A stretch of DNA of 43,919 nt from Chloroflexus islandicus (GCF_001650695.1 NZ_LWQS01000063.1:1-43919), one strand, 5' to 3'; shown: positions 34,000 through 43,247, counted from the first letter of the stretch. Notes: generated by a model from the letters alone, not told the origin. Translations and numbers: made by a program.

Positions 34000-34044
34000 C
34001 TATGTGCCCGCTGGATTCATTAGCAACGGTGGTGGTAAACAACC

Positions 34045-37000
34045 ATGACACAGCAGCAACCTGACCTCGAGGCCATTCGCGCTCAGTTGCGCGACGCGCG
34101 CGGACCGCAGTTCTGGCGTTCGCTCGATCAACTGGCCGATTCGCCGGCGTTCCGCGAACTAGTGGAGCGCGAGTTTCCGCGCGGCGCGAGCGAGATGAGC
34201 GATGGAATGAGCCGGCGCACATTCCTGAAGCTGATGGGGGCCTCGTTAGCCTTGGCTGGCGTGACCGCCTGCACCTATCAGCCGCGCCAGTATATCGCGC
34301 CCTTTGATCGCCAACCGGAAGGCCGCATTCCCGGTGTTCCACAATTTTTCGCCTCCACGCTCACCCTCGGCGGTTATGGCGCTGGGGTGCTGGTGCGCTC
34401 GAACGAGGGGCGCCCGACCAAGGTGGAAGGCAACCCGCGTCACCCGGCTAGCCTTGGTGGTACCGATCTGTTTGCGCAGGCCGAGATTTTGACGATGTAT
34501 GACCCCGACCGCTCGACAACCGTGTTGCGGCAGGGGGTGGCAAGCACGTGGGCCGAGTTTACCGCGACGCTGGCTAATGCGTTGACGGCAGCCCAAGCGT
34601 CACAGGGAGCCGGTGTGCGGCTATTGACCACCAATGTCACATCGCCATCGCTGGCTGCGCAGATCGAGCAGTTTTTGCAGGCCTATCCGCAGGCGCGCTG
34701 GTATCAGTACGAGCCGGTCAACCGCGATAACGTGGTTGAAGGCGCGCGCCTCGCCTTTGGCCGCGATGTCACCACCCGCTACGATCTGTCGAAGGCGCTG
34801 GTCATCGTCAGCCTTGACGCCGACTTCCTTGCCCCCGGCCCCGGCTTCGGCGCGTATGCCCGTGCCTTCGCCGATGCGCGCAAGGTGCGCAAGGGCAGCA
34901 GCGAGATGAACCGGCTGTATGTGGTTGAGGCGAGCCCGTCAACCACCGGTACCGCCGCCGATCACCGGCTGCAGCTGCGCGCCGATGCCATCGCTGCCTT
35001 CACTGGGGCATTGGCCCACGAATTGGGGGTTGGCGGCGCCCCGGCTGAGCTTGGCCCAAAGGCGGAAGAGTTCCTGAAAGCGATCGCCAAAGACCTCGAA
35101 GAGCATCGGGGCCGCGCAGTGGTGATTGCCGGCGATCAGCAGCCGCCGGTGGTGCATGCCCTTGCCCACCTCATTAATGCTGAGCTTGGCAATGTCGGTC
35201 AAACGGTCTTCTACCACGAACCAGTGGAAGCTCGCCCCACTAACCAGACCAACGATCTGGTGACGTTGGTCAGCGAGATGGCCGCTGGCCGGGTCGAGAC
35301 CTTGATTATGATCGGCGGCAACCCGGTCTACAATGCCCCCGGCGACCTCCGCTTCGCCGACCGGATGGCGACGGTGCCGCTGACCATTCACCTGAGCCAG
35401 TTCGTTGACGAGACGTCGGTGCGGGCCACGTGGCATATTCCGCAGGCCCACCCACTCGAAAGTTGGGGTGATGCGCGCGCCTTCGATGGCACCGCCAGCA
35501 TTGTGCAGCCGCTGATCGAGCCACTTTATGGCGGGAAGACGGCCAACGAGTTGTTGGCGGCGATGCTCGGCCAACCTGATGCCGAGAGCTACGATCTGGT
35601 GCGCGGCTATTGGGAAGAGCAGATCGGCAAGACGAATTGGGAGATCGCGCTGGCGACCGGCGTGATTGCCGATACGGCGGCGTCGGTGATTACGCCAACC
35701 TTGAACGAAGCCGCTATTCGGGCAGCCGAGATTCCGCAGCCGGGCAGCGGCGTCGAGATCGTCTTCCGGCCTGACCCATCAGTTTTCGATGGCTTCTATG
35801 CAAATAACGGTTGGCTGCAAGAGCTGCCTCGCCCGCTCACCAAGCTAGTCTGGGATAATGCGGCGCTGATGAGCCCGCGCACGGCGATTAAGCTGCTTGG
35901 CCTGCCCTTTAACGCTGACCGGCTGGTTGGCGGTGAAGAGGACGATCGCCAACGCCAAATCTACCTCGAACAACTCTCGAAGGTGAATGGCACGATTGCC
36001 CGCATCGAATACCGCGGCGGAGTGGTCGAGCTGCCGATCTGGCTGCTCCCCGGCCACGCCGAAGACTCAATTACGCTGAACCTCGGTTATGGCCGCACCA
36101 ATGCTGGCCGGGTCGGCAATGGCGTGGGGGTTGATGTCTACCCCATCCGCACCAGCGATAGCCCGTGGTTTGGCGCCGGCGCGCGCGTGACTAATACCGG
36201 TCGCACCTACTTACTAGTCAGCACCCAAAACCACTGGACGCTGGAAGGGCGCGATATTTATCGCGTCGGCGAGTTTAAGAAGTTTAAGGAAGACCCCAAG
36301 TACATCGCAAAAGAGGTGTACAAAGAAGAGTATGGCCGTGAGTCACCCGGCTATCTCTCGTTGCAACCCGGTGATGATTACGCCGGTCGCAATGCGTGGG
36401 GCATGACGATTAATCTCAACGCCTGCATTGGCTGCAACGCTTGTGTCGTCGCGTGCCAAGCCGAAAACAACATCGCGGTCGTTGGCAAGGATCAAGTCTC
36501 GCGCGGGCGTGAGATGCACTGGATCCGGATTGATCGCTACTACGCCGGCGACGATTTGGATAATCCTTCCACCTACATGATGCCTGTCAACTGCATGCAG
36601 TGCGAAAAGGCGCCATGCGAGGTTGTCTGCCCGGTTGCGGCCACCGTTCACGATTACGAAGGTCTTAACAACATGGTGTATAATCGCTGTGTCGGCACGA
36701 AGTATTGCTCGAATAACTGCCCGTACAAGGTGCGGCGGTTTAACTTCTTGCAGTACAGCGATACGACGACCGAGACCTTCAAGCTCGCGTTCAACCCAGA
36801 TGTGACGGTGCGCATCCGAGGTGTGATGGAGAAGTGTACCTACTGCGTGCAGCGCATTAGCGGGGCGCGCATTGCTGCCAAACGCGCAGCGGTGCAGGCT
36901 GGCCAATCGTCGTATGTCATCAGCGATGGCGCCATTCAGACTGCCTGCGAACAGGCATGCCCGACTGGTGCGATCGTCTTTGGCGATATTAACGACACCA

Positions 37001-37134
37001 CCAGCCGCGTCGCCAAGTGGAAGGCGGAAGGGCATAACTACGGCCTGCTCGGCTTCCTGAACACGCTCCCGCGCACGACATATCTGGCCCGTGTCCGCAA
37101 CCCGTCTGAGGATCTAGAAAAGGTGGAAGGCTAG
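34045..37134 (+). CDS. actB: alternative complex III subunit ActB, iron-sulfur protein
   Basis: A 1029-residue fusion of a molybdopterin-oxidoreductase-like domain and a ferredoxin-like domain, as in ActB. A twin-arginine-type segment (SRRTFLKLMGASLALAG, Arg57-Arg58) ends at Cys76 in a lipobox-like VTAC, so export by Tat and possible lipidation are inferred. Four cysteine groups sit near the C-terminus: CIGCNACVVAC (about 794), CMQCEKAPCEVVCP (about 850), CVGTKYCSNNCP (about 882), and CTYC (about 932) with CEQACP (about 968). These fit three 4Fe-4S clusters and one 3Fe-4S cluster known for the complex. The molybdopterin-like part is thought not to bind cofactor in this family. Confidence 0.95.
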   Translation: MTQQQPDLEAIRAQLRDARGPQFWRSLDQLADSPAFRELVEREFPRGASEMSDGMSRRTFLKLMGASLALAGVTACTYQPRQYIAPFDRQPEGRIPGVPQFFASTLTLGGYGAGVLVRSNEGRPTKVEGNPRHPASLGGTDLFAQAEILTMYDPDRSTTVLRQGVASTWAEFTATLANALTAAQASQGAGVRLLTTNVTSPSLAAQIEQFLQAYPQARWYQYEPVNRDNVVEGARLAFGRDVTTRYDLSKALVIVSLDADFLAPGPGFGAYARAFADARKVRKGSSEMNRLYVVEASPSTTGTAADHRLQLRADAIAAFTGALAHELGVGGAPAELGPKAEEFLKAIAKDLEEHRGRAVVIAGDQQPPVVHALAHLINAELGNVGQTVFYHEPVEARPTNQTNDLVTLVSEMAAGRVETLIMIGGNPVYNAPGDLRFADRMATVPLTIHLSQFVDETSVRATWHIPQAHPLESWGDARAFDGTASIVQPLIEPLYGGKTANELLAAMLGQPDAESYDLVRGYWEEQIGKTNWEIALATGVIADTAASVITPTLNEAAIRAAEIPQPGSGVEIVFRPDPSVFDGFYANNGWLQELPRPLTKLVWDNAALMSPRTAIKLLGLPFNADRLVGGEEDDRQRQIYLEQLSKVNGTIARIEYRGGVVELPIWLLPGHAEDSITLNLGYGRTNAGRVGNGVGVDVYPIRTSDSPWFGAGARVTNTGRTYLLVSTQNHWTLEGRDIYRVGEFKKFKEDPKYIAKEVYKEEYGRESPGYLSLQPGDDYAGRNAWGMTINLNACIGCNACVVACQAENNIAVVGKDQVSRGREMHWIRIDRYYAGDDLDNPSTYMMPVNCMQCEKAPCEVVCPVAATVHDYEGLNNMVYNRCVGTKYCSNNCPYKVRRFNFLQYSDTTTETFKLAFNPDVTVRIRGVMEKCTYCVQRISGARIAAKRAAVQAGQSSYVISDGAIQTACEQACPTGAIVFGDINDTTSRVAKWKAEGHNYGLLGFLNTLPRTTYLARVRNPSEDLEKVEG

Positions 37135-37136
37135 CG

Positions 37137-38609
37137 ATGGCACAGGCGCAACCACTCCGAACCCGGCCCGTCGATGACGGCGAAGCCTATCTGCTGCCGG
37201 GGGAAACCTACACGTCGATCACTCAAAAGATCGGCGATGTCCCGTTAACGCCGCCGCTGAAGACCCCAAAGGGCTGGCTGGCCGGCTTTAGCGTGGCGTT
37301 CTTCTTGCTGATGATCTTCTTTGTGTCGGTGACGTGGCTGTTCATCCGCGGCGTCGGTATCTGGGGTATTAATATCCCGGTCGGCTGGGGCATGGACATC
37401 ATCAACTTTGTGTGGTGGATCGGTATCGGCCACGCCGGTACGCTTATCTCGGCCATTCTGTTGCTGCTCAATCAGGGTTGGCGCAACTCGATCAACCGCT
37501 TCGCCGAAGCGATGACGCTGTTTGCGGTAGCGTGCGCCGGTCTCTACCCGATCCTGCACCTTGGCCGGCCGTGGTTGTTCTACTGGTTGATCCCGTACCC
37601 CAATACCCACGGCATGTGGCCGCAGTTCCGCAGCGCGTTGGCGTGGGACGTGTTCGCGATCTCGACCTACGCCACGGTGTCGCTGGTGTTCTGGCTGGTC
37701 GGTCTGATCCCCGACTTCGCGACCCTGCGTGATCGGGCCAAGAATATTTGGGTCAAGCGCCTGTATGGCATTGCGGCCCTCGGCTGGCGCGGCTCGGCCC
37801 GCCATTGGCACCGCTATGAGATGGCCTCGATCCTGCTGGCCGGTCTCTCGACCCCGCTGGTGGTCTCGGTTCACTCGATCATTTCACTCGACTTCGCCAT
37901 TTCGCAAGTCCCCGGCTGGCAAGTCACGGTCTTCCCGCCCTACTTCGTGGCTGGCGCCGTGTTTGCCGGGTTTGCGATGGTGTTGTTGTTGATGATCCCG
38001 GTGCGCACCTTCTACGGCTTCGAGAATTACATTACCCTTCACCACCTCGATGTGATGGCGAAGGTGATGCTTGCCACCGGTATGATCGTCGTCTACGGTT
38101 ATTTCATGGAGGTCTTCGCCTCGCTCTACAGCGGTAATGAGTACGAGGAATACCTCCTCTACAACCGTATGTTCGGGCCAAGCTCGTGGGCCTACTGGGG
38201 CCTGCTCTTCTGCAACGCGGTGGCAATCCAGCCGCTGTGGTTCAAGAAGGTGCGCCAGAATATCCCAGCCTTGCTCATCATTTCACTCATTGTGAGCGTA
38301 GGCATGTGGCTTGAACGCTACGTGATCATCGTGATCTCGCTCGAACGCGACTTCTTGCCCTCGTCGTGGGGTCTCTACATTCCGACGATTTGGGATTGGT
38401 CGCTCTACCTTGGCACCTTTGGGCTCTTCTTTACCCTGCTCTTCCTCTTCATCCGCGTCCTGCCGATGATCAATATCTTTGAGATGCGGTTGTTCCTCCA
38501 TCAAGAACAGGAGAAGGCGAAGCGGCGGGCAGAGCATGGCGCGCATGGGCACGGGCACGGGCACAGCCACGAGCACGGTACGGCCCACGGCACAGCCTCG
38601 GCAGACTAG
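37137..38609 (+). CDS. actC: alternative complex III subunit ActC, NrfD-like quinol-site membrane protein
   Basis: A 490-residue NrfD/PsrC-type membrane protein with about ten helices. Examples are FSVAFFLLMIFFVSVTWLFI, IGHAGTLISAILLLLNQ and EMASILLAGLSTPLVVSVHSI. In alternative complex III this subunit binds the menaquinol and is part of the proposed proton path. The start follows the actB stop by two bases. The last 25 residues are strikingly His-rich (HGHGHGHSHEHGTAHG), a possible metal-binding tail. Confidence 0.95.
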   Translation: MAQAQPLRTRPVDDGEAYLLPGETYTSITQKIGDVPLTPPLKTPKGWLAGFSVAFFLLMIFFVSVTWLFIRGVGIWGINIPVGWGMDIINFVWWIGIGHAGTLISAILLLLNQGWRNSINRFAEAMTLFAVACAGLYPILHLGRPWLFYWLIPYPNTHGMWPQFRSALAWDVFAISTYATVSLVFWLVGLIPDFATLRDRAKNIWVKRLYGIAALGWRGSARHWHRYEMASILLAGLSTPLVVSVHSIISLDFAISQVPGWQVTVFPPYFVAGAVFAGFAMVLLLMIPVRTFYGFENYITLHHLDVMAKVMLATGMIVVYGYFMEVFASLYSGNEYEEYLLYNRMFGPSSWAYWGLLFCNAVAIQPLWFKKVRQNIPALLIISLIVSVGMWLERYVIIVISLERDFLPSSWGLYIPTIWDWSLYLGTFGLFFTLLFLFIRVLPMINIFEMRLFLHQEQEKAKRRAEHGAHGHGHGHSHEHGTAHGTASAD

Positions 38610-38621
38610 GGGAGTGATGCG

Positions 38622-39161
38622 ATGCGAAACGATGTCTACGGCGTGATGGCTGAGTTTCCCACGCCAGAAGCCTTGATTGAAGCAACCCGCAAAGCTAAGG
38701 CGGCGGGCTATACCAAAATGGATGCCTTCTCACCCTTCCCGATTGAAGAGGTGATCGAGGAGATTGCCCACGGCGATACGGGTGTGCCGCGCTTGGTGCT
38801 GCTGTTTGGGCTGATTGGGGCGGCGACTGGTTTCATCTTGCAATACATCGGTAATCTGATCGATTACCCGCTGAATATCGGCGGTCGCCCGCTTGATATT
38901 ACCAACTGGCCGGCGATGATCCCGATCACCTTCGAGAGCGGTATTCTGCTGGCAGCGTTTGCGTCAGCGATCGGGATGGTGGTGCTCAACGGCCTGCCGG
39001 CTCCATACCACCCGGTCTTTAATGTGCCCCGGTTCCAGTATGCGTCGCAAGACGCCTTCTTCCTGTGCATTGAATCAACGGATCCGCTGTTCGATCGTTC
39101 GCGCACTTCGCAGTTCCTGCGCTCGCTCAACCCGATGCAGGTCTCCGAGGTCGCATACTGA
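38622..39161 (+). CDS. actD: alternative complex III subunit ActD (DUF3341)
   Basis: A 179-residue protein of the DUF3341 family. An N-terminal soluble part (VYGVMAEFPTPEALIEATRKAKAAGYTKMDAFSPFP) is followed by two membrane helices (VLLFGLIGAATGFILQYIG and FESGILLAAFASAIGMVVL). This matches ActD. It is spaced 12 bases from actC and is required, by family knowledge, as a structural membrane subunit. Confidence 0.93.
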   Translation: MRNDVYGVMAEFPTPEALIEATRKAKAAGYTKMDAFSPFPIEEVIEEIAHGDTGVPRLVLLFGLIGAATGFILQYIGNLIDYPLNIGGRPLDITNWPAMIPITFESGILLAAFASAIGMVVLNGLPAPYHPVFNVPRFQYASQDAFFLCIESTDPLFDRSRTSQFLRSLNPMQVSEVAY

Positions 39162-39170
39162 GGGAAGCCC

Positions 39171-39788
39171 ATGCAGACGCCTCGCCTAACAACGCGCATG
39201 ATTCGCTTCGGTTGGATCGGCCTGTTGGTGTTGCTGCTCACTGCCTGCCATCAGGACATGTACGATCAGCAGAAGTACACGACCTACGAGCCGAGCAGCT
39301 TTTTCGCCGATGGCCGCTCGTCGCGCCCCAACGTGCCGGGCACGACGCCGTATGAGGTGGTAAAGACCGATGAGTTTCTCTACACCGGCCTGATCGATGG
39401 CAAAGAAGTGGATGCAATGCCCTTCCCGGTGACGAAAGACTTGCTGCTCCGCGGGCAACTGAAGTACAACATCTACTGTGCCGTCTGCCACGGCGAGTCG
39501 GGCTACGGAACGAGTATGGTGGCTGAGCGCGGCGGCATTGTGCCGGCCAACTTCCACCAGCAGCGTCTGCGTGAAGCGCCGCTGAGCCACTTCTTTGTGA
39601 TTATTACGAATGGCGTGTACCGCGGCGACCCCAATAACGGCGGGTATCAGTCGATGTATAGCTATGCCTCGCGCATTACGCCGGAAGACCGCTGGGCGAT
39701 TGCCGCTTATATTCGGGCTTTGCAGTTGAGCCAGAATGCGACCATTGATGATGTGCCTCCCGCCGAACGCGCGCGGCTGGGGAATTAG
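39171..39788 (+). CDS. actE: alternative complex III subunit ActE, monoheme cytochrome c lipoprotein
   Basis: A 205-residue c-type cytochrome. The signal segment IGLLVLLLTAC ends in a lipobox, so the mature protein is probably lipid-anchored on the outer face. One heme site, CAVCH, lies in YNIYCAVCHGESGYGT, and Met residues near YQSMYSYA could be the sixth ligand. It receives electrons from ActA/ActB and hands them to the mobile acceptor. The alternative start Met10 would give a shorter leader. Confidence 0.94.
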   Translation: MQTPRLTTRMIRFGWIGLLVLLLTACHQDMYDQQKYTTYEPSSFFADGRSSRPNVPGTTPYEVVKTDEFLYTGLIDGKEVDAMPFPVTKDLLLRGQLKYNIYCAVCHGESGYGTSMVAERGGIVPANFHQQRLREAPLSHFFVIITNGVYRGDPNNGGYQSMYSYASRITPEDRWAIAAYIRALQLSQNATIDDVPPAERARLGN

Positions 39789-39805
39789 GCTGGAAGGTTA
39801 GACAC

Positions 39806-41041
39806 ATGGCGACGACAAGTCTTTCACAGACCCGCATCCCGCAGCTTGGGCAGGTGCAAGTTCTCGGTCTGGCCGCGGCTGTGATTGGGATCGGTGTGCT
39901 GGTTGCGGGTTATTTTCTCAACCCAACCTCGTTTTTTGAGTCGTATATTTACGGCTACTATGTGGCGATGACCATCCCGCTCGGCTGCCTCGGCTTTCTG
40001 ATGGTGCAGCACCTGACGGGCGGCGCATGGGGCGTCACCGTGCGGCGCATGCTCGAAGCCGGCGCGGCGACGCTGCCGATCATGGGTCTGCTCTTTATCC
40101 CGATTGCGTTGGGCTATTTCGACACCTACAAGTCGTTGGGCCTTGCCCATCCGCTCTACGAGTGGGCCAACCCTGAGATCGTGACTCCCGGCGGCGCCGA
40201 GTTCGATCCAATTATCGCGCACAAGGTGCCATGGATGAGCCCGCTGTGGGTGACGGCCCGGATCGCGATCTTCTTTGTGATCTGGACGGCGCTGGCCTAC
40301 ACGCTGCGCGGCTGGTCGCGCCAGCAAGATGCCGGCGGCGACGCCAAGAAGCTGGCGACCCGTATGCGCCGGTTGAGTGGCATCGGCGTGGCGTTGTTCG
40401 TCATCACCGTGACCTTCTTCTCGTTCGATGTGGCGATGTCGCTCGACCCGCACTGGTTCTCGACCATCTACGGCGCGCACTACATGGCCAACGCGGGTTT
40501 GATGACGCTGGCTTTCTTGGCGGTGATGATGAGCCGGGTGCGCGATGCGAGCCTCTTCCGCGAGTATGTGTCGGTGAAGCCGATCCACGACATTGGCAAG
40601 CTGATGTTCGCCTTTACTGTGCTGTGGACGTATATGTCCTACGGCCAGTTGGTGATTATCTGGTCGGGTGATGTGGCCGAATTTACGCCGTGGTATGTCC
40701 ACCGCACGCAGCACGGCTGGGTCTTTGTGGCGCTGGCATTGATGCTGTTCGCCTTCGCGCTGCCCTTCTTTGTGCTGCTGTTCCGCGGCACCAAGCGCAA
40801 TTTGAGCACACTGGCCACCATCGCCGGCTGGATCATTGTGATGCGCTTCGTTGATATGGCGTGGATCGTGCTGCCAGAGTTCCGCGAGCATCTGTGGGAT
40901 ATTACTATCACCGATGTGGCAGCACCGATCGGCCTGATCGGTCTGGTGGTAGCCCTGTTCGCTGCCAATGTGCAACAAGCGCCGCTCTTGCCGCTGCGCG
41001 ATCCCAATATGGAGCAGTTGCAGAATAGTGGCCATCACTAA
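39806..41041 (+). CDS. actF: alternative complex III subunit ActF, second NrfD-like membrane protein
   Basis: A 411-residue integral membrane protein with about ten helices, paralogous to ActC in fold. Landmarks include PIMGLLFIPIALGYFDTYKS, FFSFDVAMSLDPHWFSTIYG and MSYGQLVIIWSGDVAEFTPWY. In the complex it pairs with ActC but is not known to bind quinol. It starts 17 bases after actE. Confidence 0.94.
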   Translation: MATTSLSQTRIPQLGQVQVLGLAAAVIGIGVLVAGYFLNPTSFFESYIYGYYVAMTIPLGCLGFLMVQHLTGGAWGVTVRRMLEAGAATLPIMGLLFIPIALGYFDTYKSLGLAHPLYEWANPEIVTPGGAEFDPIIAHKVPWMSPLWVTARIAIFFVIWTALAYTLRGWSRQQDAGGDAKKLATRMRRLSGIGVALFVITVTFFSFDVAMSLDPHWFSTIYGAHYMANAGLMTLAFLAVMMSRVRDASLFREYVSVKPIHDIGKLMFAFTVLWTYMSYGQLVIIWSGDVAEFTPWYVHRTQHGWVFVALALMLFAFALPFFVLLFRGTKRNLSTLATIAGWIIVMRFVDMAWIVLPEFREHLWDITITDVAAPIGLIGLVVALFAANVQQAPLLPLRDPNMEQLQNSGHH

Positions 41042-41059
41042 CGCGGAGGAGAGACACGT

Positions 41060-41398
41060 ATGAGCTTTCGCCCGAACTATTCGGCGCCACGGTATGCACC
41101 ACCGCGTCCGATGCAAGCGGCCCGTCCGGCGCCCGTGGCCGCCGAACCGCCGCTCAGCCGCTTGATGATTGCGAGCTTAATGGTGTTTCTTGTGCTGAGT
41201 CTGGTGGTGTTGCTGGCCGGTCGAGTTCCGTTTACGCCGCAGCCAGCCCCGGTAACGGGCAATACGTACCGCAGCTACGTCACCGAAGCCCGCACGTTGC
41301 TCAACAGCTATGGCTATACGCTGGAAGGCAAGGTGCATATCCCGATTGATCGGGCGATGGATCTGATCGTCGAGCGCGGGTTGCCGGTACGGCGATAG
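41060..41398 (+). CDS. actG: alternative complex III subunit ActG
   Basis: A 112-residue protein with a proline/alanine-rich N-terminus, one membrane helix (LMIASLMVFLVLSLVVLLAG) and a small outer domain ending IPIDRAMDLIVERGLPVRR. Position and size match the ActG subunit. GGAGGAG precedes the ATG. It ends the operon, just before a terminator. Confidence 0.85.
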   Translation: MSFRPNYSAPRYAPPRPMQAARPAPVAAEPPLSRLMIASLMVFLVLSLVVLLAGRVPFTPQPAPVTGNTYRSYVTEARTLLNSYGYTLEGKVHIPIDRAMDLIVERGLPVRR

Positions 41399-41424
41399 AC
41401 TGGCGACGATCTACGGCAGGTAGC

Positions 41425-41449
41425 AGGGGCCGGTTTGAAACCGGCCCCT
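41425..41449. terminator. terminator of the act operon
   Basis: AGGGGCCGGTTT-g-AAACCGGCCCCT has perfect 12-base arms (the inner pairs open to form the loop) and is followed by ATCGGTTTGTTTG. It lies 26 bases after actG. Its right edge touches the stop codon of the convergent DUF123 gene, so it probably serves both. Confidence 0.75.
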
Positions 41450-41909
41450 ATCGGTTTGTTTGGCGCAATAGATCGGCAAGATGCGCCACCGCTTCCGCAG
41501 CATAGAACAGATGCCCGCCGCATCCGGTATCCGACGCGCCAAAATGCGGGATTGGCCGGCTCAGCTCTGGCAATCCGGCGAGGGCGGCGCACCAGCGGCA
41601 TTCCAGCCGTTCAGCGGCCACTGCGGCCCACATTTCCTGCAATGCGAGATAAGGGCGGAGATAGTCGATATGCCAATGCGCGCGTTTCTCGACTTCGCTA
41701 TGCCGGCGGAGACGCGCCGCCAGTCCCCCCGGCCCAAATGCGCTCCCGACGTAGTAGTAATGGCCCGGCGCAAGATCGAAACGCCCTAACTGCCCAATCG
41801 CAAGCTGGGCCAGCGGTTGCGCCAACCAGAAATGAAGCAGATAGGTGCCCCGTGCCCGTAGCGCCGGTATCTGCGTGATCAGCGCTGGCGATACCAAGAA
41901 GATCTGCAT
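41448..41909 (-). CDS. GIY-YIG (DUF123) family protein
   Basis: A 153-residue stand-alone DUF123 protein, a branch of the GIY-YIG nuclease fold. The signature is split as GTYLLHF and YYYVGSAFG, with Arg residues in LAARLRRH and a histidine in HWHIDYL. The C-terminal half has conserved-looking Cys and His (CRWC, HFGASDTGCGGHLF). In some archaea and bacteria DUF123 is fused to endonuclease III, hinting at nucleic-acid repair, but function is not established. The ATG at 41909 is chosen for its GAGGT site; the upstream frame start lacks one. Confidence 0.75.
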   Translation of the reverse strand: MQIFLVSPALITQIPALRARGTYLLHFWLAQPLAQLAIGQLGRFDLAPGHYYYVGSAFGPGGLAARLRRHSEVEKRAHWHIDYLRPYLALQEMWAAVAAERLECRWCAALAGLPELSRPIPHFGASDTGCGGHLFYAAEAVAHLADLLRQTNR

Positions 41910-41945
41910 CAAAGACCTCTTTTTGCCATCTAATCGCAGCAACCA

Positions 41946-41954
41946 TGCTATACT
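41946..41954 (+). promoter_or_regulatory. extended -10 promoter candidate for purD-purN
   Basis: TGC-TATACT is an extended -10 element with the hexamer at 41949-41954. No -35 at normal distance is seen. Transcription would begin near 41961, about 40 bases before purD. Confidence 0.45.
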
Positions 41955-42002
41955 GAACAGCAATTGTACGGCAGGACGCCGCTCAGTGTGATTGACAAGC
42001 CT

Positions 42003-43247
42003 ATGAACGTATTACTGATTGGTTCCGGTGGCCGTGAGCACGCACTGGCATGGAAGATTGCCCGCTCACCCAACTTTACCAAACTGCTCACCATTCCCGG
42101 CAATCCCGGTACCGGACGGTATGGCCGGAACGTCCCCTTCCCGCTCAACGATTACCCGGCCTTGATCGATCTTGCCCGCCAAGAGCAGATCGATCTGCTC
42201 GTTGTTGGCCCCGACAACCCGCTGGCAGATGGCATCGTTGATGCCTTTCAAGCCGCCGGCATCCCGGCGTTTGGCCCCACCGCCGCTGCTGCCCGCATCG
42301 AAAGCAGCAAGTCCTTCGCCAAAGAGATCATGGCTGCGACCGGCGTCCCTACTGCCGAGAGCCACGTCTTTGCTTCGGCGGCGGCAGCGGCTGATTTTGC
42401 TCGCGCCAGCGGCAAGGCATGGGTGGTCAAAGCAGACGGTCTGGCGCTGGGCAAGGGGGTGATCGTCGCTGAGACGGTGGAAGAAACCCTCGATGCGATT
42501 GCCAAGTTGAGCACGATTCCTGCCGGCCACCATCTCTTGCTCGAAGAGCGGCTGTACGGGCGCGAAGTATCGGTGCAGGCGCTCTGCGACGGCGAACGGC
42601 TGTGGCCGCTCCCGCCAGCCCGCGACCACAAGCGGCTCGAAGAGGGGGATCGCGGCCCCAATACCGGCGGGATGGGAGTGATTGCGCCGGTTGATGAGGT
42701 CACGCCGGCCTTGCTCGACGAAATCGTCAATCGCTGTATGCAACCGGTAGTCAACGAGTTGGCCGCGCGCGGCACACCGTTTCGCGGGTTGCTCTATGCG
42801 GGCATGATCCTTACCGCCGACGGGCCGAAGGTGCTGGAGTTTAACGCCCGCTTTGGCGACCCGGAAGCGCAAACCGTCTTACCGCTGCTCGAAGGAGATT
42901 TCCTCGGCGCGTTGTACGCCTGCGCCACCGGCCAATTGAAGCCTGACACGTTGCGCCGGCGCAAAGGCTACGCGGTCTGCGTGGTCTTGTGCGCGGCTGG
43001 CTACCCCGGACGGCCACGCAAAGGCGATCTCATTCGCGGCGTCGAGGCGCTCGATGAGGATCAAGTGCTCGTCTTCCACGCCGGCACTGCGGTTGGCCCG
43101 AACGGCCTCTGCACGGCAGGCGGGCGGGTGTTGGGGGTCACCGGTCTCGGCTCAAGCTTGCGGCAAGCCCGCGAACGCGCCTACGCCGCCGCCGACCAGA
43201 TCCGCTTCGAGGGCAAGCATTTCCGCCGCGATATTGGTCAGGAGTAG
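42003..43247 (+). CDS. purD: phosphoribosylamine-glycine ligase
   Basis: A 414-residue ATP-grasp enzyme that joins glycine to phosphoribosylamine in purine synthesis. The N-terminus MNVLLIGSGGREHALAWKI fixes the start at 42003; the upstream TTG frame is rejected. Typical sites are VVGPDNPLADGIVD, AWVVKADGLALGKGV, GPNTGGMGVIAP and FNARFGDPEAQTVLP. The ribosome site is weak. purN begins three bases after the stop. Confidence 0.96.
   Translation: MNVLLIGSGGREHALAWKIARSPNFTKLLTIPGNPGTGRYGRNVPFPLNDYPALIDLARQEQIDLLVVGPDNPLADGIVDAFQAAGIPAFGPTAAAARIESSKSFAKEIMAATGVPTAESHVFASAAAAADFARASGKAWVVKADGLALGKGVIVAETVEETLDAIAKLSTIPAGHHLLLEERLYGREVSVQALCDGERLWPLPPARDHKRLEEGDRGPNTGGMGVIAPVDEVTPALLDEIVNRCMQPVVNELAARGTPFRGLLYAGMILTADGPKVLEFNARFGDPEAQTVLPLLEGDFLGALYACATGQLKPDTLRRRKGYAVCVVLCAAGYPGRPRKGDLIRGVEALDEDQVLVFHAGTAVGPNGLCTAGGRVLGVTGLGSSLRQARERAYAAADQIRFEGKHFRRDIGQE

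Noticed and set aside
34045-37134. Calling ActB an active molybdenum oxidoreductase
   Set aside because: The context is a complete alternative complex III operon, where this domain is known not to carry the molybdenum cofactor.
39824-41116. 430-residue minus-strand frame opposite actF
   Set aside because: It is a His/Arg/Gln-rich antisense shadow of a membrane protein gene, with no domain or ribosome site.
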